A stretch of DNA of 64,000 bases from Senegalimassilia anaerobia JC110 (GCF_000236865.1 NZ_HE611015.1:151983-215982), one strand, 5' to 3'. Counted from the first letter of the stretch, positions 52,844 through 62,313 are shown. The notes: generated by a model not told the origin, from the letters alone. Program-made: numbers and translations.

Positions 52844-54208
52844 ATGGGCCAGGTTTCATTCGGCACCGTATTGCGCGAAGCGCGCGAGCGGAAGGGCTAC
52901 GACGTGCAGTCGGCCGCTCGTCGGCTGCGCATCCGCCCCGACATCCTCCGCGCCCTCGAGAACAATGATTTTTCCCGCTTGCCTGCGCGCGGCTATACGC
53001 GCAACATGGTGAACGCATATGCGAAATTGGTTGGGCTCAACCCCGCCGACATCACGCGTATGTATCTCGACGATGCATACGCCTATCAGGTTGGACGCAC
53101 CCGCGGCGAATCCGATTCGCCGGCGCATGTTTCCGGTCGTAGGTCGGTTTCGCGCGGCGACGGGCGACATGATGGTCGTGGGCAAGGTTCGCAGCGCTCA
53201 TCGCGCTATAGCGAAGATCGTTCCGGCGATGGTCGTCGTTCGCAGCGTACCCAGCGAGGTCAACGCCAGGGCACACAGCGTATGCCGCGTCGCGAGCAGC
53301 AGCCGCAACGAGAATATCGCGAGTCGCTTGCTTCGCGTGCAGCACGTGCAGAGAGCGAAAGCCGTCGTTCCAACCATTTCGGCGGCGCCGTCACCACGCA
53401 GTTCACCAATTTCTATTCCGGTTCGCAGAACAATGCCGGCAGGGGTATGCAGGCAAGGCTGCCTTATGTAGCCGTCATCGTGATAATCTTGCTGCTGCTC
53501 GTGATCATTGTGGCGCTTGCATTCGGAAACCGCGGTGCGGCCTCCACGCAGGATGTGGCGAAGGTCCCCATTACCGGCGTCACCGACACTTCGGCGGATG
53601 GCAGCGGCGTGAGCCAGGACAATTCCAATAACAACAGCAACAGCGGCGATAACGGCAACGATTCGGAATCCAAGGCATCCTCGACGACAACCGTACCCAC
53701 GAGCGTGAAAGTAGAGTATAAGCTGGCCAAGGGCCAACAGGCTTACGTCGTCATCACGCAGGATGGGCAGGCGACCGAGCAGATGCTCACCGGGCCGTGG
53801 GATGAAACGGTCGACGTCTCCGGCACGTGGAGCTTGGCAACCTGGGTTTCCTCCGGATTCACCGTGACCATGGACGGCAAACAGGTCGATTTCACCAGCG
53901 ATGCGACCACGGGAATGCCCACTGCTACGGTGAACTTCAAGGATTACCTTGCTTCTTGGGCGAAAGACCATCCTGATGTGAAGGTCGATGGGCTTGATAG
54001 CTCCAGCACCTCGTCGGGCAGCACCGGGTCTACCTCATCGAGTTCGAATTCAACATCAAGCGGTATCTCGTCGCAGTCGGTTACCGGCACGGATTCGTCC
54101 GTCGGTTCCTCGACGACATCGACGGGCACCGGTTCGACCACGACGAGCGGTACCGGGTCTAGCACGACGGGAGCCCAAAACTCGTCATCAACGTATTCAT
54201 CTTATTAG
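52844..54208 (+). CDS. RodZ-like helix-turn-helix membrane protein
   Basis: This is a 454-residue protein. An N-terminal cytoplasmic helix-turn-helix (LREARERKGYDVQSAARRLR, LPARGYTRNMVNAYAKLVGL) is followed by an Arg/Gln/Ser-rich basic linker of about 130 residues and one membrane helix near residue 210 (VAVIVIILLLLVIIVALAF). The outside part has a DUF4115-type domain and a Ser/Thr-rich tail of about 75 residues. RodZ proteins link MreB-type cell-shape machinery to the membrane. No mreB is seen here. Its place after ftsK suggests a division or envelope role. The tail may be glycosylated. Confidence 0.85.
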   Translation: MGQVSFGTVLREARERKGYDVQSAARRLRIRPDILRALENNDFSRLPARGYTRNMVNAYAKLVGLNPADITRMYLDDAYAYQVGRTRGESDSPAHVSGRRSVSRGDGRHDGRGQGSQRSSRYSEDRSGDGRRSQRTQRGQRQGTQRMPRREQQPQREYRESLASRAARAESESRRSNHFGGAVTTQFTNFYSGSQNNAGRGMQARLPYVAVIVIILLLLVIIVALAFGNRGAASTQDVAKVPITGVTDTSADGSGVSQDNSNNNSNSGDNGNDSESKASSTTTVPTSVKVEYKLAKGQQAYVVITQDGQATEQMLTGPWDETVDVSGTWSLATWVSSGFTVTMDGKQVDFTSDATTGMPTATVNFKDYLASWAKDHPDVKVDGLDSSSTSSGSTGSTSSSSNSTSSGISSQSVTGTDSSVGSSTTSTGTGSTTTSGTGSSTTGAQNSSSTYSSY

Positions 54209-54224
54209 TGGAAAGGCGAACATC

Positions 54225-54722
54225 ATGGCCAAGGAATCTAGCTTCGATGTAGTGTCCACCGTCGACATGCAGGAAATCGACAATGCATATCAGCAAGCGA
54301 AGAAAGAGCTGACGCAGCGCTACGACCTGAAAGGCTCCGGCGCCGAGCTGTCGCTCGACAAGCAGAAGAAGACCATCACAGTGGCGGCTCCCGCCGATTT
54401 CGTTGCACGCCAGGTCATCGATATCATGGGCAGCAAGCTCATCAAGCGAGGCATCGATCTGGCCGCCGTCAAATGGGGCGACCCCCAAGCGGCAACCGGT
54501 CAGAGCGTGCGTCAGACTGCAACCATCGTCGAAGGCATCGACAAGGAAACGGCCGGCAAGATCAACAAGGATATCAAGGCGCAAAAACTTAAGGTGAAGG
54601 TCACCATCGAAGGCGATAAGCTGCGTGTTTCCTCCGCCTCCCGTGACGCGCTTCAAGAGGTTATCGCTTTCTTGAAGGGCCAGGATTACGGCCAGCCGCT
54701 CCAGTACGTCAACTACCGCTAA
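54225..54722 (+). CDS. yajQ: YajQ family nucleotide-binding protein
   Basis: This 165-residue protein of the YajQ (UPF0234) family consists of two ferredoxin-like domains; some members bind cyclic di-GMP. It shows SSFDVVSTVDMQEIDNAY, RYDLKGSGAEL and the late KLKVKVTIEGDKLRVSSASR segment. GAAAGG precedes the ATG at 54225. It precedes rimO by eight bases. Confidence 0.93.
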   Translation: MAKESSFDVVSTVDMQEIDNAYQQAKKELTQRYDLKGSGAELSLDKQKKTITVAAPADFVARQVIDIMGSKLIKRGIDLAAVKWGDPQAATGQSVRQTATIVEGIDKETAGKINKDIKAQKLKVKVTIEGDKLRVSSASRDALQEVIAFLKGQDYGQPLQYVNYR

Positions 54723-54730
54723 GGATTTCC

Positions 54731-56077
54731 GTGGAAACCGAAAACGTGTTTGAAATCGAGAGCCCTCGCGTCGCGTTCGTCACCATGGGCTGCGCGAAAA
54801 ACGAGGTAGATACCCAGCGCATGCAATCGCAGCTTACCCGTTGCGGCTTCGCGATCGAACTAGACCCAGAGGCTGCCGATGCCGTGGTGGTGAACACCTG
54901 CTCGTTTATCCAAAGCGCTACCGAGGAAAGTCTTGAGGCCATCTTCGAAGTTGCCGGTATGCCCAATGTGACTGCTGGCGCTGCGCTGATCGTCGCCGGC
55001 TGCATGCCCGCCCGTTACGGGCAGGATCTGGAATCCGAGCTTTCCGAAGCTTCCGCATTCGTCCCGTGCAGCAAGGAAGACGATATCGTTCAGGTCATCG
55101 CACAAGCGCTTGGCATCGATCAGGCGCGCCTTGAGCGCATGAAGGCAGCCATGCTAGGAGCCGTGCCCGAGGGTGCGGTCGCCATCAACGGCTCGCGCGC
55201 CGTTTCAGCCTACGTGAAGATCTCGGATGGATGCGATCGCTTCTGTTCTTACTGCACCATTCCATACATTCGAGGCAGGTATCACAGTTTCGACTACGAA
55301 ACCGTTCGTGCGGATGTGGCCGATCGCGTTTCAGAAGGCGTTAAGGAAATCGTCCTCATCGCCCAGGATACAGGCCGTTGGGGTCAGGATTTCGAGGATG
55401 AGTCAAGCTTGGCATGGCTTGTGGGAACGCTTGCGGACGAATTCGCCGATACCTGGTTCCGCGTCATGTACATCCAGCCCGAGGGGATTACCGACGAGTT
55501 GTTGCATACCGCTGCCGAGCACGACAACATCTGCTCCTATTTCGACATCCCCCTTCAGCATGTTCAGCCGAGCATCCTGAAGGCCATGCATCGCAAGGGT
55601 TCGCGCGAGGAGTACGAGTCGCTGGTGGAGCGTATTCGCCGAATCGTCCCCGAGGTAACGCTGCGCACAACGCTTATCGCGGGCTTTCCCGGGGAAACGG
55701 AAGAAGATTTCGACGAGCTTTGCGATTTCGTCGAAGAGGGTTTTTTCGATTACATCGGCGTGTTCGCGTACTCGCGCGAAGAGGGAACCCGAGCATACGA
55801 TCTGCCCGACCAGGTCGACGACGACGAGAAGGCGTATCGCGCGCAACGGTTGCGTGACCTTGCGGACGATGTTTGCACGCCGCTTGTAGCTGCACGTGTC
55901 GGAAAAGCCATGAACGTGCTCATCGAGGGCAGGGAAGAGGACGGCCAGCTGTTCGGTCGCGCAATGTGCCAAGCTCCTGAGGTCGATGGCGTAACCTATG
56001 TCGACAACGGCGAACCGGGCAATATTGTCCAAGTCACCATAACCGATACGCTGCTGTACGAAATGGAAGGCGAATAG
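54731..56077 (+). CDS. rimO: Ribosomal protein S12 methylthiotransferase RimO
   Basis: RimO adds a methylthio group to an Asp of ribosomal protein S12. The 448-residue protein has the N-terminal cysteine domain (MGCAKNEVDTQ; VNTCSFIQSA; VAGCMPARYG), radical SAM CDRFCSYC with IPYIRG, AQDTGRWG and a C-terminal TRAM domain. GTG start at 54731. It is followed four bases later by the pgsA-cinA fusion. Confidence 0.95.
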   Translation: METENVFEIESPRVAFVTMGCAKNEVDTQRMQSQLTRCGFAIELDPEAADAVVVNTCSFIQSATEESLEAIFEVAGMPNVTAGAALIVAGCMPARYGQDLESELSEASAFVPCSKEDDIVQVIAQALGIDQARLERMKAAMLGAVPEGAVAINGSRAVSAYVKISDGCDRFCSYCTIPYIRGRYHSFDYETVRADVADRVSEGVKEIVLIAQDTGRWGQDFEDESSLAWLVGTLADEFADTWFRVMYIQPEGITDELLHTAAEHDNICSYFDIPLQHVQPSILKAMHRKGSREEYESLVERIRRIVPEVTLRTTLIAGFPGETEEDFDELCDFVEEGFFDYIGVFAYSREEGTRAYDLPDQVDDDEKAYRAQRLRDLADDVCTPLVAARVGKAMNVLIEGREEDGQLFGRAMCQAPEVDGVTYVDNGEPGNIVQVTITDTLLYEMEGE

Positions 56078-56080
56078 CCC

Positions 56081-57304
56081 ATGCACAAGCTGCAAGTGGA
56101 AGCCGCGCCGCAAGTTGCTGCAAAATTATGGACGCCGGCCAACATCGTCACGCTCATCCGCATATGCTTGGTCCCCGTGTTCGTCGTCGTGCTCTTGAGC
56201 CCTTGGCCGCAGTGGTTCCATCTGCCTGATTTGGCAGAACACTCCAAAAGCCTCATCGCTGCCGCCATCTTCGTGCTGATATCTTGCACGGACTGGCTTG
56301 ATGGCTATTTGGCGCGAAGCCGTGGCGAAGTCACCGACTTCGGCAAGTTCATGGATCCGCTTGCCGATAAAATCCTGGTCATGGCGGCCCTCTTGGCATT
56401 GATCGAGCTCGGATCGCTTCCCAGCTGGGTCGCGCTCATCATCGTTGCGCGTGAATTCATCGTCTCGGGCGTGCGCATGGTGGCGGCCAGCAAGGGTACC
56501 GTCATCTCCGCTAGTTGGTACGGCAAGTTCAAGACGGTTTTCCAGATGATCGCCATCGTGCTGTTCACCATCAAGGACAGCTACATGATGGGCACGCTTG
56601 TCGAGGCGTTTTCGGATGTGATGTGGGTTATCAGTTGGATCGTCATGGCGATCGCCTTGCTGCTCACGGTCGTGTCGATGCTCGATTACATTTCAAAGGC
56701 ACGCGAACTTATCGGGTTGGGGCCTTCTAAGCGAGCAAAGCGCAAGCAGAAGGCCGAAAGCGAGCAAAGCGAAAACATCGAAGAGACGAACGTCGGCGTA
56801 CGAGCCGCAGATATCGAGCATCTTGCGGCTCAGGTAATTTCGCATGCCAGCGAACGGGGCATCACCATCGGCACCGCCGAAAGCCTTACCGGCGGTATGA
56901 TTAGCGCTGCGTTGACTTCGGTTTCCGGAAGCTCCGCCGTTGTTCGCGGCGGGATCGCCAGTTACGCAACCGGAGTGAAATCAGATGTCCTCGATGTGCC
57001 TGAGTCGGTTATCAATGAATTCGGCGTAGTTAGCACGCAAGTTGCTCGCCATATGGCGCAGGGCGCGTGCAAGGGCCTGACCTGCAACGTAGCCGTTGCC
57101 GTCACCGGCATTGCGGGCCCGTCCGGGGCGGAACCGGGAAAGCCTGTCGGGACCGTCTGCTTGGCCTGCGCAAGCGACACCGGCATCACGGCTCAACGTA
57201 AACATTTCGAGGGAAATCGCAACCAGGTTCGCATGCAAACCACCTTTGAAGCCCTGCGTATGATTGATGCGGCGGTGTGCGGACGACAGCAGTCAGCAAG
57301 CTAG
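56081..57304 (+). CDS. PgsA-CinA fusion: phosphatidylglycerophosphate synthase joined to a CinA/PncC amidase domain
   Basis: This is one 407-residue frame. Residues about 15-215 are a CDP-alcohol phosphatidyltransferase with the family's catalytic motif (Asp71, Asp74-Gly75, Ala78-Arg79, Gly88, Asp92, Asp96) and several membrane helices; it makes phosphatidylglycerophosphate. After a charged linker, residues about 245-395 form a CinA C-terminal domain (TAESLTGGMIS, GGIASYATGVK, AVTGIAGPSGAEPGKPVGT), which in other bacteria is nicotinamide-nucleotide amidase. No stop or frameshift separates the two. In many Firmicutes pgsA and cinA are adjacent separate genes before recA. Confidence 0.92.
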   Translation: MHKLQVEAAPQVAAKLWTPANIVTLIRICLVPVFVVVLLSPWPQWFHLPDLAEHSKSLIAAAIFVLISCTDWLDGYLARSRGEVTDFGKFMDPLADKILVMAALLALIELGSLPSWVALIIVAREFIVSGVRMVAASKGTVISASWYGKFKTVFQMIAIVLFTIKDSYMMGTLVEAFSDVMWVISWIVMAIALLLTVVSMLDYISKARELIGLGPSKRAKRKQKAESEQSENIEETNVGVRAADIEHLAAQVISHASERGITIGTAESLTGGMISAALTSVSGSSAVVRGGIASYATGVKSDVLDVPESVINEFGVVSTQVARHMAQGACKGLTCNVAVAVTGIAGPSGAEPGKPVGTVCLACASDTGITAQRKHFEGNRNQVRMQTTFEALRMIDAAVCGRQQSAS

Positions 57305-57315
57305 GCTTAGTTCCT

Positions 57316-57346
57316 TTCCGTGCACCGGCGCAAGCCATGCACGGAA
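57316..57346 (+). terminator. Hairpin after the pgsA-cinA gene
   Basis: TTCCGTGCA (57316-57324) pairs with TGCACGGAA (57338-57346). No clear T-tract follows. Confidence 0.5.
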
Positions 57347-57367
57347 GCGTCGATAACAGTAACCAAT

Positions 57368-57415
57368 CGAACAGGTTCACCGGACAACCGTGCAAGGTTC
57401 AGGTGAACCTGTTCG
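57368..57415 (+). terminator. Large inverted repeat between cinA and recA
   Basis: CGAACAGGTTCACC (57368-57381) is exactly complementary to 57402-57415, a 14-bp stem with a 20-base loop, followed by GTATTTCG. It may end transcription before the recA promoter. Confidence 0.55.
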
Positions 57416-57490
57416 GTATTTCGGGCAAGGGTTGTGCAAAAAGCTAGAACTATGATGGTGATAAGTCGTACCGATGTTTGTATTTGGTAC

Positions 57491-57518
57491 TTGACTATGA
57501 AACAAGCGTTCGTATAAT
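57491..57518 (+). promoter_or_regulatory. recA promoter with a LexA-like box in the spacer
   Basis: TTGACT (57491-57496) and TATAAT (57513-57518) are 16 bases apart. The spacer contains GAAACAAGCGTTCG (57499-57512), whose reverse complement CGAACGCTTGTTTC fits the Gram-positive SOS consensus CGAACRNRYGTTYC at all but one position. LexA there would block RNA polymerase. Confidence 0.8.
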
Positions 57519-57560
57519 CAATAGCGTTGCAAAGCAGCGCAAAGGAAGGGTAACCAGCGC

Positions 57561-58619
57561 ATGAACGAAGAAAAAACCAAGATGCTCAAGGTCACAACCG
57601 ACCAAATCGAATCTAAGTTCGGCAAAGGCTCCATCATGAAATACGGTGATGGCGGCCATGACCTGAACATCGGCGCTATACCCACCGGCGCATTGCCACT
57701 TGATGCAGCGCTGGGGATCGGCGGCGTTCCGAGGGGTCGAATCATCGAGGTGTACGGACCTGAGTCCAGCGGCAAAACCACTTTGGCGCTGCAAATCCTT
57801 GCCGAGGCGCAAGCGCTCGGCGGTGTCGTGGCGTTCATCGACGCGGAACATGCGCTCGACCCGGTCTATGCAGCCCGTTTGGGCGTGGATATCGATGACG
57901 TGCTCATCTCCCAGCCCGACTTCGGAGAGCAAGCGCTTGAAATCTGCGATATGCTCGTCCGATCGGGGGCAATAGATTGCGTCGTCATCGACTCCGTCGC
58001 GGCATTGGTTCCCCGAGCCGAAATCGAGGGCGAAATCGGCGATACCACCGTCGGTCTGCAAGCACGGCTCATGTCCCAAGCGCTTCGAAAACTTGCGGGT
58101 TCGCTTTCCAAATCCAATACCACGTGCATCTTCATCAATCAGCTGCGCGAGAAAATCGGCGTGATGTTCGGCAACCCCGAAACCACAACCGGCGGTCGTG
58201 CTCTGAAGTTCTTCTCCAGCGTTCGAATCGACGTACGTCGCATCGACTCTATCAAACGCGATGGTGAGATCGTTGGAAACCGTGTTCGCGCCAAGGTCGT
58301 CAAGAACAAGGTTGCGCCGCCGTTTCGTCAAGCGGAGTTCGATCTTATGTACGGTGAGGGCATTTCGCGAGAGGGATGCATCGTCGATATGGCGGTTGAG
58401 GCTGGAGTCGCTAAGAAATCCGGCACTTGGTACACGTACGGCGAAGAGCGCCTAGGACAAGGACGCGAAGCAGCAAAGCATACTCTGAAAGAAAACCCCG
58501 ATCTGCGAGAGGAACTGGAAACGAAGGTTCGAGAAGCGTTCGACATTCCGATCATCACGAAAGAGCAGGAAGACTTCGACGCCGTCAATCCTGTAGCGAA
58601 ACCTAAGGGCAAGAAATAG
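57561..58619 (+). CDS. recA: Recombinase RecA
   Basis: RecA carries out homologous recombination and triggers SOS by helping LexA cleave. The 352-residue protein has Walker [29 protein letters not shown], the loop-2 [22 protein letters not shown] segment in part ([17 protein letters not shown]) and the core [15 protein letters not shown] LexA-like operator overlaps its promoter. recX follows after two bases. Confidence 0.98.
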   Translation: MNEEKTKMLKVTTDQIESKFGKGSIMKYGDGGHDLNIGAIPTGALPLDAALGIGGVPRGRIIEVYGPESSGKTTLALQILAEAQALGGVVAFIDAEHALDPVYAARLGVDIDDVLISQPDFGEQALEICDMLVRSGAIDCVVIDSVAALVPRAEIEGEIGDTTVGLQARLMSQALRKLAGSLSKSNTTCIFINQLREKIGVMFGNPETTTGGRALKFFSSVRIDVRRIDSIKRDGEIVGNRVRAKVVKNKVAPPFRQAEFDLMYGEGISREGCIVDMAVEAGVAKKSGTWYTYGEERLGQGREAAKHTLKENPDLREELETKVREAFDIPIITKEQEDFDAVNPVAKPKGKK

Positions 58620-58621
58620 CC

Positions 58622-59368
58622 ATGCATGATGCAAGGATGCAAAGCATTGCGGATTTGCGCGCACGAATCAAAGCCATCGAGGCAGGTTCGGATACGAATG
58701 GGCGGTCTGGTACTCATCCCCGTCAATGCGAAGGCAACCCATTGTGCCCCGACAAGCTGGAGTGTAGGGAAGATGCTATCAGCGAAATCCAGCAAAAGTC
58801 AGTGTCTTGGCCTGCTGGGTGTCCGATGGTTGGCGGTTCTGAAAACGATGGGCGATTCATCGAACGGTCGAAGCAATCGGATGCAGATCGCGATCAAGCA
58901 GATTCGGCATTTGCGAAGATCCAGCGATTGCTGTGCATCCGTGAACATGCTAGCGCCCTGCTGCATAAGCGGCTGTTGTCAAGCGGCTATGACGACCGTA
59001 TCGCTTCCGAGGCTGTGCAACGGGCAATCAACTGCGGGCTTGTGAGCGATGAGCGCTACGCCGATGTTTTGGTTCGAAGCAGGCTTTCTCAGGGAAAGGG
59101 GCTTCGAGGCATTGCGTTTGAGCTTGAACAGGCAGACATAGATCCCCAAACCGTGCCAGCATATCAGGAAGCGCTGTTCCGTGATTCAGGTCCTGATGAG
59201 CTAGCCCGAGCGTTGAGTCTGCTTGCCGCTAAACCGCCGAAAGCCAAACGAATTCGTGAAGCCGCATATCGAAAGCTCGTGCAGAAAGGCTATGAATCGA
59301 GTGTAGCGGCATCGGCTGCCCGAATATTCGCCGAGCAGCATGGTTGCAACACCCCCGAAACCTGTTAA
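58622..59368 (+). CDS. recX: Regulatory protein RecX with N-terminal extension
   Basis: RecX limits RecA filament growth. The last ~150 residues are the RecX helical repeat domain (LLCIREHASALLHKRLLSSG, CGLVSDERYADVLVRSRLSQ in part, KGLRGIAFELEQADI). The first ~95 residues are an unrelated hydrophilic stretch with several cysteines. Total 248 residues. ATG 58622 follows the recA stop; an internal start could exist, but none with a clear ribosome binding site was found. A strong terminator follows. Confidence 0.85.
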   Translation: MHDARMQSIADLRARIKAIEAGSDTNGRSGTHPRQCEGNPLCPDKLECREDAISEIQQKSVSWPAGCPMVGGSENDGRFIERSKQSDADRDQADSAFAKIQRLLCIREHASALLHKRLLSSGYDDRIASEAVQRAINCGLVSDERYADVLVRSRLSQGKGLRGIAFELEQADIDPQTVPAYQEALFRDSGPDELARALSLLAAKPPKAKRIREAAYRKLVQKGYESSVAASAARIFAEQHGCNTPETC

Positions 59369-59387
59369 ATTTCGATATCTTCAAATC

Positions 59388-59423
59388 AAAAAGCCGGTTC
59401 CTCCTGTAGAACCGGCTTTTTTG
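59388..59423 (+). terminator. Intrinsic terminator after recA-recX
   Basis: AAAAAGCCGGTTC (59388-59400) pairs with GAACCGGCTTTTT beginning at 59409 around an eight-base loop, ending in TTTTTT. Both strands could use it. Confidence 0.92.
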
Positions 59424-59555
59424 TTCACTTGCTCTTTTCCATTTGAAAGAGAACCTTTATCATGAAAAGCAAGCCTGAGCTATCGTGCCTTATACGGCAC
59501 TGTTGGAATATATAAACAAATGTATACGTCCAGTCGTTGCGCACGTACGCTCATG

Positions 59556-59577
59556 CCCGGTTATGCCGGGATTTTTT
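59556..59577 (+). terminator. Terminator-like hairpin in the rny leader
   Basis: CCCGG (59556-59560) and CCGGG (59566-59570) with TTATG loop are followed by ATTTTTT. The stem is only five pairs, but the U-tract is good. It lies about 58 bases before the rny ATG and could be an attenuator. Confidence 0.4.
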
Positions 59578-59634
59578 ATGCAATGGAACCTATGAAACCC
59601 ACAGTACCCGTCCAAACTCGAAAGGGGGACAAGC

Positions 59635-61188
59635 ATGGAATCCATCATTTGGCTTATCGTTGGCGCCGTCGTCGGCATCGCCGCCGGTTTCGTCATCAAT
59701 AAATTCGTTGCCAAATCCACGGCCCAGCGCGCTGCCGACGAAGCCCATACCGTTGTCGAAGACGCAAAACGCCAGGCGGAAACTTTGCGTCGCGAAGCGG
59801 TTGTCGAAGCCAAGGACGAAGCATTGCGACTTCGCCAGGAGGCCCAGGCAGAGAACAAGGAGCGCTTGAAGGAGGTGCGCGCTGCAGAGCAGCGCGTCAA
59901 TCAGCGCGAAGAGTCTCTTGATCGCCGCGTTGAGTCGCTGGACACGCGTGAGAAGTCTCTGGACTCCCGAGAGCATCAGATCTCATCCATGCAAGGCCAG
60001 CTCGACCGCCGTCAGCGCGATCTCGATGAATCCGAAGAGCAAATTGGTATTCGTTTGCAGCAAGTCGCGGGCATGACCGCCGACGAAGCAAAGACCGAAC
60101 TGCTCGATACGCTCAAAGATGAGGTTGCGCATCAGTCCGCTGCTATCATCCGCGATTCCGAAGCCCGTACCAAGGCGGAGGCGGATAAGAAAGCTCGTTC
60201 CATCCTCAGCCTTGCCATCCAGCGCGTTGCTGCGGATCATACGGCGGAAACCACCGTTTCTGCGATCCATATCCCTTCTGATGACCTGAAGGGTCGCATC
60301 ATCGGTCGCGAAGGTCGCAATATCCGTTCCTTCGAACAGCTTACCGGCACCAACCTCATCATCGATGACACGCCGGAATGCGTCACCATCTCCTGCTTCG
60401 ATCCGGTGCGTCGCGAAATCGGTCGCGTGACCATGGAAAACCTCATCGCAGATGGTCGCATCCATCCCGCGCGTATCGAGGAAATGTTCGGCAAGGCCGA
60501 GAAGCTTGTGAACCAACGCGTGCAGGAGGCCGGCGATCAGGCTGCATTCGATACCGGAATCCATGATCTACATCCCGAGCTCGTGCGTACGCTTGGACGT
60601 TTGCGCTACCGTACCTCGTATGGGCAAAACGTGCTTAACCACTCGCTGGAAGTTGCGTACCTGTCCGGAGTCATGGCGTCCGAGCTTGGCCTTGACCCTG
60701 TTCCGGCAAAGCGTGCGGGTCTCCTCCATGACCTTGGGAAGGCCGTCGACCACGAAGTCGAGGGTAGCCATGCGGTCATCGGTGCCGATCTTGCCCGTCG
60801 ATTCGGCGAAAAGCCGTCCATCGTGCATGCGATCGAGGCACATCATAACGATGTCGAGCCCAATAGCGTCCTCGACGTGCTTGTGCAAGCCGCCGATGCC
60901 GTTTCCGCGGCACGTCCCGGTGCTCGTAAGGAAACTCTGGACGCCTACATCAAGCGTCTGGAAAAGCTTGAGGAAATCGCTAACTCCTACAAGGGCGTTG
61001 AGCGCACGTACGCAATCCAGGCTGGCCGCGAGGTTCGCGTCATGGTGCAGCCTGAACTGGTCGACGAGGCTCAGACCACCGTTTTGGCTCATGATATCGC
61101 CAAGCGCATTGAAGACGAGATGCAGTATCCCGGCCAGGTGAAAGTCGTTGTCATCCGCGAAAGCCGAGCTATCGGTATCGCAAAATAA
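59635..61188 (+). CDS. rny: Ribonuclease Y
   Basis: RNase Y is a membrane-bound endoribonuclease that starts mRNA decay. The 517-residue protein has an N-terminal membrane helix ([18 protein letters not shown]), a long coiled coil rich in Glu, Arg and Gln (about residues 30-180), a KH domain ([19 protein letters not shown]) and an HD domain ([19 protein letters not shown]). GAAAGGGGGAC precedes the ATG. It precedes the GHKL ATPase gene by 15 bases. Confidence 0.96.
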   Translation: MESIIWLIVGAVVGIAAGFVINKFVAKSTAQRAADEAHTVVEDAKRQAETLRREAVVEAKDEALRLRQEAQAENKERLKEVRAAEQRVNQREESLDRRVESLDTREKSLDSREHQISSMQGQLDRRQRDLDESEEQIGIRLQQVAGMTADEAKTELLDTLKDEVAHQSAAIIRDSEARTKAEADKKARSILSLAIQRVAADHTAETTVSAIHIPSDDLKGRIIGREGRNIRSFEQLTGTNLIIDDTPECVTISCFDPVRREIGRVTMENLIADGRIHPARIEEMFGKAEKLVNQRVQEAGDQAAFDTGIHDLHPELVRTLGRLRYRTSYGQNVLNHSLEVAYLSGVMASELGLDPVPAKRAGLLHDLGKAVDHEVEGSHAVIGADLARRFGEKPSIVHAIEAHHNDVEPNSVLDVLVQAADAVSAARPGARKETLDAYIKRLEKLEEIANSYKGVERTYAIQAGREVRVMVQPELVDEAQTTVLAHDIAKRIEDEMQYPGQVKVVVIRESRAIGIAK

Positions 61189-61203
61189 CGAAAGGCGTCA
61201 ACT

Positions 61204-62313
61204 ATGGGCGACGGCAACCTTGCCTCGTTTATCGAAGACGTTTGCGGAGAAGGCCACCTTCGAGTCGAAACCGATCTCGGAGGTGGCTTCGTTCGTTTAC
61301 GCAGCTCGGAAGCGGAGCGTCGACAAGCGGCGCAGGACATTCGATCTTCTGAGGACATCATCATCGAAATGCTTCGAAATGCTCGCGATGCTCACGCGTC
61401 GAACATTTTCGTAGCTTGTACTCGCGAAGGGTCAACCAGGCGAATCGTCATGATCGACGACGGAGACGGCGTTCCGAAGCATCTACAGCGAACGGTGTTC
61501 GAACCGCGCGTCACCTCAAAACTTGATTCAATGCACATGGACAAGTGGGGTGTTCACGGCCGCGGCATGGCTTTGTATTCCATCGCGGTAAACGCCGAAT
61601 CTGCAACAATTTCGGCATCGGATTCGGGCCTCGGGTCGGCATTCGTCATTCAAACGGATCTTAATAAACTCCCAGAGAAAACCGACCAATCCAGCTTTCC
61701 GACGTTTGAGCTCAACGAAGCGGGGACGGTAGCGGTGCGCGGTCCGAAGAATATCCTACGAACTGCGTGTGAATTTGCCATTGAATCTCGGGCCGCAGTC
61801 AATGTGTTCATCGGATCTTCAACGGATATCGCGGCCACGTTGTATGCTTTCGGGCTTGGCAAGCTTTCCGCGGAAGACAGGCTTTCCGGTAAAAACGATT
61901 CCCGATTGCCGATATGTAAACGCTTGTCGGCATGTTCGAGTCTGTCAGCTTTTCATCAAACCGCCGAATCGCTTGGGCTGTTAATGTCCGAACGTTCTGC
62001 GCGTCGTATCCTCGATGGGCAAATCGCTCCCTTATCCCCATTGCTGGCAAAAATCAAAATCGATGGATTTCAAACGACCCACGCGCTCGAAAGGGAAGGG
62101 GCCGAATCCCAAGGAAAGACCGCCAACGCTACGTCCCGACATGCAAAAGGATTGAAGCTTGCAGACGAAGATGCCGCCCGTTTCGCTCGCCAGATTTCGC
62201 AGGCATACGCAGAACTGGCCGATGCGTATTATCTCGACGCGAACATCGAGCCTCACATCAGAGTGAGCAAGGACGCCATTCGCATTACCATACCTGTGCT
62301 CATGCAGTCTTAG
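61204..62313 (+). CDS. Uncharacterised GHKL-type ATPase between rny and spoVS
   Basis: This is a 369-residue protein. Its N-terminal half shows the GHKL nucleotide site: N-box IIIEMLRNARDAHA (Glu55, Asn59, Asp62), G1 box MIDDGDGVP (Asp85-Gly89) and G2 box GVHGRGMAL (116-124). This resembles MutL, Hsp90 and histidine kinases in fold, but no phosphoacceptor domain, MutL C-terminal domain or Hsp90 middle domain is evident. The C-terminal half is unrecognised. It is probably in one operon with rny and spoVS. Candidate roles are a DNA- or RNA-related switch ATPase; nothing proves one. Confidence 0.85.
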   Translation: MGDGNLASFIEDVCGEGHLRVETDLGGGFVRLRSSEAERRQAAQDIRSSEDIIIEMLRNARDAHASNIFVACTREGSTRRIVMIDDGDGVPKHLQRTVFEPRVTSKLDSMHMDKWGVHGRGMALYSIAVNAESATISASDSGLGSAFVIQTDLNKLPEKTDQSSFPTFELNEAGTVAVRGPKNILRTACEFAIESRAAVNVFIGSSTDIAATLYAFGLGKLSAEDRLSGKNDSRLPICKRLSACSSLSAFHQTAESLGLLMSERSARRILDGQIAPLSPLLAKIKIDGFQTTHALEREGAESQGKTANATSRHAKGLKLADEDAARFARQISQAYAELADAYYLDANIEPHIRVSKDAIRITIPVLMQS

